A DNA stretch of 64,000 nucleotides from Chitinophagales bacterium (GTDB taxonomy: Bacteria; Bacteroidota; Bacteroidia; Chitinophagales; UBA8649). Each line of letters begins with the position of its first letter. The stretch's first letter is position 1. The notes beneath the pieces were generated by a model. It saw only the letters and a program-made list of their open reading frames with translations, was not told where the DNA came from and did no database searches. The stretch covers positions 43,175-107,174 of the forward strand of contig JACJYS010000008.1 in NCBI GenBank assembly GCA_020635995.1. Direction: 5' to 3'. Below are positions 19,601-27,872 of this stretch, piece by piece. A program made the position numbers and the translations under genes.

Positions 19601-22157
19601 GATTGTGGCAATCTATTACTGCATTATCTAAAAAAATGGCAGATAAAGAATCATCTCTAACCACTACACTCAAACTGGCTGTATCTGCTAAATTGCATGA
19701 GTTGGAATCTATACCTATCAATACTACATTATAAGTACCTGTATCCATATAAGTATGCACAGGATAAAGTAAGTTAGAAGAATTACCATCGCCAAAATCC
19801 CACGTAACAGAACTTACACTTACGGTATCGGCAAAAAAGTTAACCGTAAGTGGTGTACATCCTGTAGCTCGGGGAAAGGCATCTACTTCTACATTAGTAG
19901 AAGGTAGCTCCATATCAAATTTTATAGTGCCTAAGTTGCACTGCGTAGAAGCATAATTGGTATATCCGGGAGTGGTTCTAAATGTACCGCCACTACATGC
20001 AGCACAAACTGCTTGATAAATAATTCCATTTTCATCAAAACGAGAAGTACCTCCGTCAACATGCTCTTGTGCTGTGCCACCAAAAAAGGTAGCGTATTCT
20101 AATCCGGCAGCATTTTTATCTAACACAAAAAAGTAAAAATCGCCATAATTATTATAAAAAGGCTGAACGGCATCGGAAGTTACAGGTAGGTTTTGTAACA
20201 TATAAGTGGTGTAAGAGCTGTTTCTAAAAAAATTAGTGTATCCACCCCAGCCCGATACAAATACTCGCTCGCAAATATCTACTAAAAGAGCTGTAGGAGA
20301 AATTTCTACTTTAACAGAATCTGAACCAAAGCATGTGCTATAAAATGTGGAGTTTAAATCATTTGAAAATTTATGGATAAACTGTTTGGTATTAGCTACG
20401 CCATAAGTGGCATTTACAATAGGATAATTTCCTAAAGTTTGCCCTACTATATATACGTTGTCGTTTAAATCTACATCTATTAAATAAACTTGGTCAAAAC
20501 TATCTGTTCCAATATAAATGGCATTTTGAATAGTACCCGTACTGCCATCTAATTTTGCTAAAAATCCATCTGCAACGCCACCATTATAACCATTGGTAGC
20601 TGGGAAGTTACTACTCATTGTTCCACCTACTACAAATAAATTTCCATTATGGTCAATTTTCATAGAGTAAGCTCCGTCATTTCCGTTTCCACCTAAATAA
20701 TGACTAAAAATTATAGAATCTAAATCTGTAGTAAATTTTAAAACCACTCCATCTTGTGCTCCTTGAAAAACGCTTGTAGAATTAATTATAGGGAAATCAT
20801 TAGAATTGGTAGAACTTGCCACATAAATATTATCGCTACTATCTATTATCACTTCGCCTCTAAAAGCATCTCCGTAGTTAAAATTCAAATCGCTAAGGTT
20901 GTAACTACTTTGATAAATGGTATCGTCATTCAATCCGTCATTTTCTGAGCCGCCAAATAGCGTAGAGGCATTTAGCGTGCTTCCGTCATTGCTTAATTTA
21001 AACAAAACCATATCGCTGCCACTGTATAAATGCACACCATTGTTAGGATAATCGGCAGTATCTCCACCTAAAAAAGTAGTATCGTAAGCGTTTGTACTTA
21101 CAGGAAAATCTGACGAGCTTGTTGTACCCAGCACTACCAGTTCGCCTGCATTATTAACTATCATACTGTTAGGCAACTCTGTTTCATTTCCGCCTATGTA
21201 AGTGCCGTATATCTGTGCTCCAGTAGTTTGGTGGTAGCAAGAAATAGCAATGTCAATAATTCCTCCATTATAACTGGTATCATAAGCACCTACAGAAGTA
21301 GGATATTGCCCTCCGGAATTAAAAACAATACCACCGCCATAAGCTCTACCAATACTATCGTAAGTGGCTGTAAAACCAAAGTTAGAATTTGAAGACTCTG
21401 TTAAACGAGAAAAAATTAGTGTTGGGTCTATAATTAATTCAATATTGGTATCGTATTTTTCATTTATTTTAAAGCTAAGTGTGTTTGTTTTTTTGTTAAA
21501 GCTGTATTCGCAAGCTATTTCTACTTCTTTGTCGTTTATAATTTGATAAGCATAAGGTTTAAGTTCTGTAATATTTGCTAATGATGTTTCATAAACAAAA
21601 TTTCCATTTTCAACACGTGGATTTTCTATTCCATCATATTGAATGGCTATATCTTTTGGATTTCCACCGGGCTTAATATGTATGTCGTATTTTAAATTAC
21701 CACCATTTTCTTTTACTACAATATCAGTATTAGGATAAATATTTTTATATAATAATGATGTATAAACCGGCACTTTTGAAGCCCATTTGTTTTTATCTCG
21801 TCCTATAAAATAGTTGTAATAATTAGTAGCTGCATTTCCTAAAGGCAAAACATTTTCTGTTGTAGCATTTTGAAATATCATTTTATAAAAATGCCCTGTT
21901 ATTTCATTGTCATGTACTTCTTCTTCGTGTTCATTATGCTCATCAGTATGGCTGTGCTTGGTACTTTGCAGTAAAAAAGACCAATTATCTTTTTCAAAAT
22001 AAATATCGCCAAACTGTAATGGCGTGCTGTATGAAATATTATTATTCCACTGCCCTTTGTTTTGTATAAATTGTATGTTTTCTTGGGCAAAAATAGGCGT
22101 GCAAAACTCCAATAAAATAGCTAATAAAAAAACTTGTATGGCTATAGGGGCTTTCAT
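16650..22157 (-). CDS. Giant PKD-repeat protein with gliding-type (T9SS type B) C-terminus
   Basis: The protein has 1835 residues. The signal peptide (1-24) ends in IFAQ. The N-terminal domain (about 25-245), with FIQNKGQW, matches the DUF7948 type. Beta-propeller-like SBBP repeats follow (about 250-740), for example YLGGNGNDGAYSM. Twelve PKD domains (about 765-1740) share the core W-x-F/M-G-x-G. The last 86 residues are a CHU_C domain with GVPNAFSPNNDGVNDIIYVE and IYNRWGELVFEG, the sorting signal for T9SS type B export. Two consecutive PKD pairs are a near-perfect 501-base duplication. It lies just upstream of a PorP/SprF gene and 35 bases after a shorter paralogue. The likely role is a cell-surface adhesin, comparable in layout to SprB-type proteins. 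Confidence 0.9.
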   Translation of the reverse strand: MKAPIAIQVFLLAILLEFCTPIFAQENIQFIQNKGQWNNNISYSTPLQFGDIYFEKDNWSFLLQSTKHSHTDEHNEHEEEVHDNEITGHFYKMIFQNATTENVLPLGNAATNYYNYFIGRDKNKWASKVPVYTSLLYKNIYPNTDIVVKENGGNLKYDIHIKPGGNPKDIAIQYDGIENPRVENGNFVYETSLANITELKPYAYQIINDKEVEIACEYSFNKKTNTLSFKINEKYDTNIELIIDPTLIFSRLTESSNSNFGFTATYDSIGRAYGGGIVFNSGGQYPTSVGAYDTSYNGGIIDIAISCYHQTTGAQIYGTYIGGNETELPNSMIVNNAGELVVLGTTSSSDFPVSTNAYDTTFLGGDTADYPNNGVHLYSGSDMVLFKLSNDGSTLNASTLFGGSENDGLNDDTIYQSSYNLSDLNFNYGDAFRGEVIIDSSDNIYVASSTNSNDFPIINSTSVFQGAQDGVVLKFTTDLDSIIFSHYLGGNGNDGAYSMKIDHNGNLFVVGGTMSSNFPATNGYNGGVADGFLAKLDGSTGTIQNAIYIGTDSFDQVYLIDVDLNDNVYIVGQTLGNYPIVNATYGVANTKQFIHKFSNDLNSTFYSTCFGSDSVKVEISPTALLVDICERVFVSGWGGYTNFFRNSSYTTYMLQNLPVTSDAVQPFYNNYGDFYFFVLDKNAAGLEYATFFGGTAQEHVDGGTSRFDENGIIYQAVCAACSGGTFRTTPGYTNYASTQCNLGTIKFDMELPSTNVEVDAFPRATGCTPLTVNFFADTVSVSSVTWDFGDGNSSNLLYPVHTYMDTGTYNVVLIGIDSNSCNLADTASLSVVVRDDSLSAIFLDNAVIDCHNQSFSASTTNYPTTQYYWDMGDGTFYYTDSVYHIYDTAGDYTVKLNLVDSTSCELEDSAQTTIHIPPLFNAEVQLTDTFGCIPLSVDFESTYTNFNSLEWNFGNGQTASNNLDTNITYSQVGNFQVQLIIVDSTTCNISDTAYTNIQTINDSTRANIALDSVYFDCDSMQLNATSLNAGADSYTWIFDNGDFSTNANASTIYTAGDYNGMYMVTDNSNVCYPTDTAYFDIHLLPRFETAILASDTFGCIPLSVDFESTYTNFNSLEWNFGNGQTASNNLDTNITYSQVGNFQVQLIIVDSSTCNISDTAYTNIQTINDSTRANIALDSVYFDCDSMQLNATSLNAGADSYTWIFGNGDFSTNANASTIYTAGDYNGMYMVTDNNNVCYPTDTAYFDMHLLPKLEGSFIVDTFGCLPYTSNFNAESNSDSATYFWNFGTGDFSNQEDTSYTYNNVAHYPVSVLITDSATCNIDTLLQTTVVVEEGQVYIDIQIDEINYGCDSIQVHLQAFYVGGIHEWDMGNGDILYGTDLYYTYTQLGSYTIQYNINDATQDCKPTDTTYYEIEFYRIDAILEASNTAGCIPLEVEFENLTQGNNTYWWTNGLNNVSTSPTIPNFTYTAVGNYTFTLVAIDTNSCNINDTATINITTNDDAVLADFDAVILSQCDSNLLITVDNTSQMATDYFWDYETGTSILEEIDTVQYNLPGTYTITLIATNENLCHPADTVSQQFTMLPNVKASFSATAGCEGKPIELSNTSEPNLEYAWNFGANQFSTDFEPELTYENAGSHTIQLIVTDSNSCNVTAIAYQTVNVANYPNVYFTTDSNYYLYPDAVDFHNHTTQYEGFNWKFGDGEEDSITYSPTHNYESIDEFTPCLIAWNGNCIDTFCKEIEIDFIPLIGVPNAFSPNNDGVNDIIYVEGIGIVELKFLIYNRWGELVFEGNSQNEGWDGTYKGVAQEMEVYTYVVNAKLLDGTYPVLKGNITLLR
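18400..19400 (-). repeat. 501-base in-frame duplication within the PKD region
   Basis: The string CTATCGCAATCAAAATAAAC occurs at 18601 and again at 19102, a shift of 501 bases or 167 codons. The two copies encode nearly identical pairs of PKD domains, with only scattered differences. Confidence 0.9.
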
Positions 22158-22192
22158 TAAATATAAATATACGTAAAAATATAAAACTCGGT

Positions 22193-25100
22193 TTACTTTA
22201 GTAGGGTAATATTTCCTTTTAAAATAGGATTGCTACCATCTAAGAGCAGGGCATTTACTACATAAGTATATACTTCCATTTCTTGTAAAACGCCTTTATA
22301 CTTACCGTCCCATCCTTCGTTTTGGTCTGTACCTTCATACACCAGTTCGCCCCAGCGGTTGTATATTTTAAAACTGAGTTTTGTTATACCTAAACCTTCT
22401 ACATAAATACGGTCGTTGTGTCCATCTCCATTTGGCGAAAAAGCATTAGGCACACCTATTAAAGGTATAAAATCAATGTATATTTCTTTACAAATAGTAT
22501 CTCTACAGCCTTCGTTTTCAACTTCTAAGCACGGTGTAAATTCCCATAAGCTTTGGTAAAAATGATAAGGATCTACTTCTATGCTGTCGGTTTCTCCATC
22601 GCCAAATTTCCATATAAAAGCATCATAATTAAAGCTATAATTGGTAAATTGTACCGAATCGGGATAAACATAATAATTTGAATCTGTTCTAAAATTAGCT
22701 ACAGGAGGCGGTATTATGGAAATAATATTGGTGTCTTTAGAAATATAATTACAAGTACCCGAATCTATAACGGTTAAATATACGGTGTATTCGCCTCCGT
22801 TTGGATATATAGTGTATGGTTCGTACTCAGTAGATGTTTCTCCATTTCCTAAATCCCATATAAAAGTTTCGGCATTAGGGTTGCTGTAATTTTGCATTTG
22901 TAAAGGTATATTTATACAGCCTGCATTGGTGCCAATATCGGCTTTAACGCGATGAGGAAAATCTAAAGAAATAGTATCAAAAGCTTCTATATCGCATTTT
23001 GTGGTATCTACGGTATTAAGTATAATATTGAAAGTTCCTGTGGTGTCGTAGTGATGATAAATAAAATTGGTATCATTGTTATAAACCGTTCCATCGCCCA
23101 TTATCCAATTGTAAGTATGTGTACTTGGACCTAAAGGCGTGGCTACATATATATTTAAGCTATCGCAATCAACAAAAAGTGTATCTATTTTATCTGCTAC
23201 AATGCTATCATCTCTTACCCAAATATCTATGTATGCCGTATCGCTAATGTTGCAAGAATTGGAGTCTATACCAATCAATTGTACGGTATAAGTTCCAGTA
23301 TCGGTATAAGTATGAACAGGGTTTTGAACAGAAGCAGAATTTCCATCGCCTAAATCCCAGCTAAAATCAACTACATCATTCAAAATACTTTCAAAATTAA
23401 CGGTGAGAGGCACGCAGCCTGTTGCTCGTGGGAAAGCATCTATATCAACACTGGTAATAGGTAAATCCATATTGAGTTTTAAAATTCCCAAGTTGCAATT
23501 TGGAGAACCTGAAGTATTACTATAACCTGCTGATGAAGGGAAAGAAGAACCTCTGCAAGCTGCACATATTGCTTGATGAATAACGCCTCTTTCATCAAAC
23601 CTACTGGTGCCGCCATCTACGTGTTCTTCTGTAACATTGCTTCCAAAATAAGAACCGTATAATTGCCCTGAAGCATTTTTATCTAAAATAAAGAAATAAA
23701 AATCGCTTCCGTCTGTTGAACTTTGAAGTGCATCGGAAGTAGTAGGTAATCCAGTTATGTATGGCGTAAGATTGTTGGGATTTCTGTTTAAGCCCACTTG
23801 CCCTCCCCAGCCGGAAACATAAACTCTTTCGCAAACATCTACTAAAAAAGCTGTAGGAGATAAATCTACTAAACTACCTCCTGTCCCAAATTTCATACTG
23901 TAAAATGTTTGAGATAAATCGTTGTTTAGTTTATGAATAAATTGTTTTCCATTGGGTTGGTTAAAGCCAACATTTGTAGTAGAAATGTAGTCTCCTAAAG
24001 TATGCCCTACTATATAAACATTATTTTCTTCATCTAAATCTACAAAATAAACTTGGTCGTAGTTGTTTGTACCTAAAAATGTTCCTCTAATTATACTGCC
24101 GTTATTACTACTCAATTTTATTAAATAACCATCAGCACTACCTCCTCTGTACGAGGGAAAAAGTGTATTAGAAGTTGTAGGAAAATTAGAGCTTATAGTT
24201 CCGCCTACGGCAAATAAATTTCCGTTATTATCTAATTTCATAGAATATCCTGCATCATCGTTGCTTCCGCCTACATACCTTGAAAAAAGCATGGTGCTTA
24301 AACTGGAATTTAACTTAAAAATTACGGCATCTTGCTCGCCACCTAAAGAACTTGCTACGCCTATGCTTGGAAAGTTGTCTGAATTGGTAGATGATGTAAC
24401 ATAAACATTATCAAACTCATCTACAATGACTTCCCCTCTAAAAGGATCTCCATAGTTAAAATTTAAGTCGGTGCCATCATAAATATCTAAGGCACTGTTA
24501 TCTTCATTTATACCGTCATTTCCTGTGCCTCCTACAAAAGTGCTACTAACTATGTTAGAACCGCCATTACTTAGTTTAAAAACTACAATATCGCTACCGG
24601 AAGGAAAATAAACACCATTAGTTGATAAGTCAATAGATGTTCCACCGGCAAAAGTATTGTCATAAGCATTGGCAGAAATGGGGAAATTACCTGAGCTAGA
24701 AGTTCCTAAAACTACAAGTTCGCCAGCATGGTTTACAATAATACTATTAGGAATTTCATTGCTGCTTCCACCCACATAAGTACCATAAAGTAAAGCTCCT
24801 GTGTTTCCATTATAACACGATATGCCTATATCTATAGCGGCATTGTTAAATCCAGAATTAGTGCCCCCATTAAAAGTATTGTCATAAGCACCTGTAGTGG
24901 TAGGGTAAGTTCCTTGTCTGCCATATACAATACCTCCGGCATAAGAATTTCCGGCATCATCATAAGTAGCTGTAAATCCAAAATTATCACTTGAAGAATC
25001 TGTAAGCCTTGCAAAAACTAACTGTGGGTCAATTATTAGTTCATAATTTTTATTATAACCTTTAGGGAAAACAAAGGTAAGTTGATTGCCATTAATTATT

Positions 25101-25729
25101 TTATACTCGCATTTTACTATTACTTTTCGTCCTTTTATAATTTGGTAGGCATAAGGTTTTTCTTCTATTATGGGGCAAAAAGCTGTTTCATAATATAAAG
25201 AACCGTCCTTTAAATTTAGTTTTTCTATACCATTGTATCTTACCAAAATTTCATCTGGGTTGGCATTAGCTTTTACGTAGTAAGTATATTTCATATTTTC
25301 TCCACTACCTTCTACATTTAAGTCTATGCCGTTGTATAAATTTCTGTAAGTTATAGATTCATATTCATGCACTTTAGACTGCCACTTACTTTTATCATTT
25401 CCTAAAAAGAAGTTGTAATAATGATTACTTTTTCCCGAGTAGGTAAAAAAGATATTTTCATTGGCATTTTCAAATTCCATTCTAAAATAATGTCCTTGTT
25501 TCTGTTCGTTTTCATGCTTGTGTTCTCCATCTTGAAAGTCGTGTAAATCAAAAGCAAAAGCATTGTTTTCAAAATAGATATTGCCAAAGTTTAAAATGGT
25601 GTTGTATTTAATTGTTTTATCCCACTGACCTTTGTTTTCAATAAAACGCATATTGCTATCTTTTGCTTGTAAACCATTGTTTAAGCAAAGAGTAAGAGCA
25701 AATATTAAAATGAGTTTTAAATAATTCAT
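22193..25729 (-). CDS. Large PKD protein with gliding-type (T9SS type B) C-terminus
   Basis: The protein has 1178 residues and is a paralogue of the 1835-residue neighbour with the same order of parts. A signal peptide ends in LQA (1-22). A DUF7948-type N-terminus with FIENKGQW follows (about 25-240), then SBBP propeller-like repeats (about 245-760), only four PKD domains (about 770-1080) and a CHU_C sorting domain (about 1093-1178) with GVPNAFSPNGDGHNDRIYVE. A cysteine-bearing stretch AICAACRGSS near 715 is shared with the paralogue. It is the first gene of a run of minus-strand surface genes and is divergent from the POT transporter, with 72 bases between them. It probably arose by duplication with loss or gain of PKD domains. 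Confidence 0.9.
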   Translation of the reverse strand: MNYLKLILIFALTLCLNNGLQAKDSNMRFIENKGQWDKTIKYNTILNFGNIYFENNAFAFDLHDFQDGEHKHENEQKQGHYFRMEFENANENIFFTYSGKSNHYYNFFLGNDKSKWQSKVHEYESITYRNLYNGIDLNVEGSGENMKYTYYVKANANPDEILVRYNGIEKLNLKDGSLYYETAFCPIIEEKPYAYQIIKGRKVIVKCEYKIINGNQLTFVFPKGYNKNYELIIDPQLVFARLTDSSSDNFGFTATYDDAGNSYAGGIVYGRQGTYPTTTGAYDNTFNGGTNSGFNNAAIDIGISCYNGNTGALLYGTYVGGSSNEIPNSIIVNHAGELVVLGTSSSGNFPISANAYDNTFAGGTSIDLSTNGVYFPSGSDIVVFKLSNGGSNIVSSTFVGGTGNDGINEDNSALDIYDGTDLNFNYGDPFRGEVIVDEFDNVYVTSSTNSDNFPSIGVASSLGGEQDAVIFKLNSSLSTMLFSRYVGGSNDDAGYSMKLDNNGNLFAVGGTISSNFPTTSNTLFPSYRGGSADGYLIKLSSNNGSIIRGTFLGTNNYDQVYFVDLDEENNVYIVGHTLGDYISTTNVGFNQPNGKQFIHKLNNDLSQTFYSMKFGTGGSLVDLSPTAFLVDVCERVYVSGWGGQVGLNRNPNNLTPYITGLPTTSDALQSSTDGSDFYFFILDKNASGQLYGSYFGSNVTEEHVDGGTSRFDERGVIHQAICAACRGSSFPSSAGYSNTSGSPNCNLGILKLNMDLPITSVDIDAFPRATGCVPLTVNFESILNDVVDFSWDLGDGNSASVQNPVHTYTDTGTYTVQLIGIDSNSCNISDTAYIDIWVRDDSIVADKIDTLFVDCDSLNIYVATPLGPSTHTYNWIMGDGTVYNNDTNFIYHHYDTTGTFNIILNTVDTTKCDIEAFDTISLDFPHRVKADIGTNAGCINIPLQMQNYSNPNAETFIWDLGNGETSTEYEPYTIYPNGGEYTVYLTVIDSGTCNYISKDTNIISIIPPPVANFRTDSNYYVYPDSVQFTNYSFNYDAFIWKFGDGETDSIEVDPYHFYQSLWEFTPCLEVENEGCRDTICKEIYIDFIPLIGVPNAFSPNGDGHNDRIYVEGLGITKLSFKIYNRWGELVYEGTDQNEGWDGKYKGVLQEMEVYTYVVNALLLDGSNPILKGNITLLK

Positions 25730-25801
25730 AAGTTTGTTTTAGTAAAAACAAGAATAAATATACATATATTTAGCTTCTTAAAAATTCATTTAAGTTAACT
25801 A

Positions 25802-27175
25802 ATGCAAAAATCTAACAAATTCCCAGCCGGTATTCCATACATAATAGGAAATGAGGCAGCCGAAAGATATAGCTTTTATGGTATGAAAGCCATATTTGTA
25901 GTTTTTTTAACTACTTTTATACATAACGCTGCTGGAGAACTTCAATTGTTTTCTGATGAAAAAGCAAAATTTTGGTTGCACATGTTTGTGTTTGCCAGTT
26001 ATGGTTTTTCTTTTGCTGGAGCTTTATTGTCTGATGTGCTTTGGGGAAAATATAAAACTATTATTACATTATCCATAGTGTATGTAATGGGGCATTTTGT
26101 ATTGGCATTTTTTGAAACCGTTACGGGATTTTTTGTGGGTTGTACGCTAATAGCTATAGGTGCGGGAGGCATAAAACCCTGCGTATCGGCTCATGTAGGC
26201 GACCAATTTGACGAAAGCAATACGCACCTAATAGAGAAAATGTATAGTTGGTTTTATTTTGCTATAAATGCAGGAGCTATAATTGCTTATTTATCTGCCG
26301 AGCCGTTATTGAAAAACGAATTTTTAATTTCTAAAGGATTAAATGTGGCGGTAGCATTTGGCTTGCCGGGCGTGTTAATGGCTATAGCTTTATTTGTATT
26401 TTGGTTGGGACGAAATAAGTATATTTCTATAAAACCTGCCGGGTGGCAACTGTATAAAAAGGAGTTATTTAGCAAAAAAGGGGGCGAAATGGTCGTTAAA
26501 TTACTTCCCATATACATTTTCTTAGCGGTTTTTTGGTCTTTGTTTGACCAAACAAGTGGGGCGTGGGTACTACAAGCCAAATCAGATTTAATGATAAAAG
26601 ACATAAATTTATTCTTTACCACCGTTTCGGTATATCCTTCGCAATTAGGATTTTTAAACTCACTTTTTATTTTAATTTTTATTCCTGTATTTTCTTATTT
26701 TGTGTATCCTTTTTTAGGTAAATTTATAAAGCTTAATTACATCAAAAAAATAGGGATAGGATTGTTTATTGGAGCTTTGAGTTTTGCTGTTATAGCTTGG
26801 GTACAAGTAAAAATGGATAATGGAATAGCTATGAATATTTCTTGGCAAGTTTTGGGCTATATTTTATTAACAGCAGCAGAAATTATGGTTTCTATTACCT
26901 CTTTAGAGTTTTCATATACGCAGGCACCTAATAGCATGAAATCTTTTATTTTGAGTTTTTGGTTGGTAGCGGTAGCTATAGGCAATTTATTTACAGCTTT
27001 GGTTAATTTATTTATGATAAAAGAAGATGGTTCACTGTGGTTAGAAGGAGCATCGTATTTTTGGTTTTTTACTATTTTGATGCTTGTAGCGGCAGTTTTA
27101 TTTTTTATAGTAAACAGAAATTACAAAGAAGAAACTTTTATACAAAGCAAAGAAGCTTTAATTGAAATAGAATAA
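25802..27175 (+). CDS. Proton-dependent oligopeptide transporter, POT/PTR family
   Basis: This 457-residue inner-membrane protein has about 12 hydrophobic segments. The family's proton-coupling motif ExxER appears near the start as GNEAAERYSFYGMKAIF (residues 17-33). The second signature is GAGGIKPCVSAHVGDQF (about 120-136), corresponding to the PTR2 pattern. It should import di- and tripeptides with protons. The gene is divergent from the large PKD gene and is followed 3 bases after its stop by a long palindrome (27178-27212). Confidence 0.92.
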   Translation: MQKSNKFPAGIPYIIGNEAAERYSFYGMKAIFVVFLTTFIHNAAGELQLFSDEKAKFWLHMFVFASYGFSFAGALLSDVLWGKYKTIITLSIVYVMGHFVLAFFETVTGFFVGCTLIAIGAGGIKPCVSAHVGDQFDESNTHLIEKMYSWFYFAINAGAIIAYLSAEPLLKNEFLISKGLNVAVAFGLPGVLMAIALFVFWLGRNKYISIKPAGWQLYKKELFSKKGGEMVVKLLPIYIFLAVFWSLFDQTSGAWVLQAKSDLMIKDINLFFTTVSVYPSQLGFLNSLFILIFIPVFSYFVYPFLGKFIKLNYIKKIGIGLFIGALSFAVIAWVQVKMDNGIAMNISWQVLGYILLTAAEIMVSITSLEFSYTQAPNSMKSFILSFWLVAVAIGNLFTALVNLFMIKEDGSLWLEGASYFWFFTILMLVAAVLFFIVNRNYKEETFIQSKEALIEIE

Positions 27176-27177
27176 TA

Positions 27178-27212
27178 TACTTGTGGTACGACTTGGAGTC
27201 GTACCACAAGTA
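27178..27212. repeat. Palindromic repeat, copy 1
   Basis: A perfect 15-bp inverted repeat, arms TACTTGTGGTACGAC and GTCGTACCACAAGTA, has a 5-base loop. It begins 3 bases after the POT transporter stop. It lacks a T-tract, so it looks more like a dispersed repeat than a simple terminator, although it could stop transcription. Related copies lie at 27618-27652 and at the right end of the window. Confidence 0.85.
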
Positions 27213-27217
27213 GAAAT

Positions 27218-27243
27218 AGTCTAAAAGTCTGTTCTCTCAAAAT
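27218..27243 (+). repeat. 26-base direct repeat, copy 1
   Basis: AGTCTAAAAGTCTGTTCTCT followed by CAAAAT is repeated without change at 27675-27700. Both copies lie just right of a palindromic repeat, so together they frame the antitoxin gene. Confidence 0.9.
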
Positions 27244-27306
27244 TTAATAGTTTATCTGCAAGCCGATAAAGATGGAGTGTGAAATGGAAGTTTGAAAATA
27301 AATTTG

Positions 27307-27314
27307 TACATTTG
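27307..27314 (+). promoter_or_regulatory. Probable -7 box of the antitoxin gene
   Basis: TACATTTG matches TAnnTTTG and sits 17 bases before the ATG. No TTTG -33 box is seen at 19-20 bases upstream. Confidence 0.4.
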
Positions 27315-27331
27315 ATTTAAATGAATTTAAG

Positions 27332-27559
27332 ATGGATATCCAAACTAGAAAAATAGAATTTATTAAAGAATTTTTGAAAATACAAAGTGAGGAATTAATT
27401 TCTCGTCTTGAAAGAATATTAAAAAATAATGAGGACGAATTTACTCCTTTCTCCATTGACGAATTTAACACAAGAATTGATGAATCACTAAAAGATTCTG
27501 AAAATGAAAGAGTTACTGAATCTGGTAAATTACTTTCTGAAATTAAGCAATGGCAATAA
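27332..27559 (+). CDS. Orphan type II antitoxin-like protein
   Basis: The protein has 75 residues and is highly charged and helical, with no membrane segment. The pattern RKIEFIKEFLKI, then EELISRLERIL, then EFNTRIDESLKDSENERVTE, is what I recall for small Bacteroidota antitoxins paired with RelE/ParE toxins. A frame beginning 10 bases before its end opens with MAIKIFWTDFAKKEL, the usual start of the partner toxin, but stops after 18 codons. The antitoxin therefore appears intact while its toxin is lost. The assignment rests on gene arrangement and recalled family pattern, not on a search. Confidence 0.65.
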   Translation: MDIQTRKIEFIKEFLKIQSEELISRLERILKNNEDEFTPFSIDEFNTRIDESLKDSENERVTESGKLLSEIKQWQ

Positions 27560-27606
27560 AAATATTTTGGACGGACTTTGCAAAAAAAGAATTGCGAAAA
27601 ATTTAG
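27550..27606 (+). pseudogene. Truncated RelE/ParE-type toxin, 18 codons left
   Basis: ATG at 27550 overlaps the end of the antitoxin gene and reads 18 residues, MAIKIFWTDFAKKELRKI, before TAG at 27604-27606. Full toxins of this group are about 95-100 residues and begin in this way. The palindromic repeat starts 11 bases after the stop, so the toxin body was probably lost with the arrival or recombination of that element. Confidence 0.6.
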
Positions 27607-27617
27607 TGAATAATATA

Positions 27618-27652
27618 TACTCGTGCCACCACTCCAAGTCGTGCCACGAGTA
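27618..27652. repeat. Palindromic repeat, copy 2
   Basis: Imperfect inverted repeat with outer arms TACTCGTG and CACGAGTA and two internal mismatches. Its flanks match copy 1: GAATAATATA before and AGTAGAAA after. The centre ACTCCAAGTC is the reverse complement of the centre of copy 1, so the core looks inverted. Confidence 0.75.
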
Positions 27653-27674
27653 GAAAATAATTCTGAATTTTGTC

Positions 27675-27700
27675 AGTCTAAAAGTCTGTTCTCTCAAAAT
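27675..27700 (+). repeat. 26-base direct repeat, copy 2
   Basis: Identical to 27218-27243, offset by 457 bases. It is followed at once by another CTAAAAGTCT. Confidence 0.9.
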
Positions 27701-27872
27701 CTAAAAGTCTATAATAGAGATTTTGTTTCGCTCAGAAAGACGGAGAAATTTTTAAGATAACTCTAATTTTTCAAAAGAAAAGTTAAAGTATAAGTGATTT
27801 ATTTTGCGTAAAAACTATATTACATTATCTTTAAGACCAAATTAAAAAAACCTTAACCAACAGTTTTATTAT

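Larger units (their letters stand above)
27607..27872. other. Intergenic repeat-rich region
   Basis: Between the toxin remnant and the acyl-CoA synthetase lie the second palindrome, the second 26-base repeat and a GTTTCGCTCAGAAAGACGG stretch that resembles dispersed Bacteroidota intergenic repeats. No open frame or exact promoter was found. Confidence 0.6.

Noticed and set aside
27178..27212. Simple intrinsic terminator of the POT transporter gene
   Set aside because: The stem is long but no T run follows, and related copies with shared flanks exist, so a dispersed repeat is the better description, although termination is possible.
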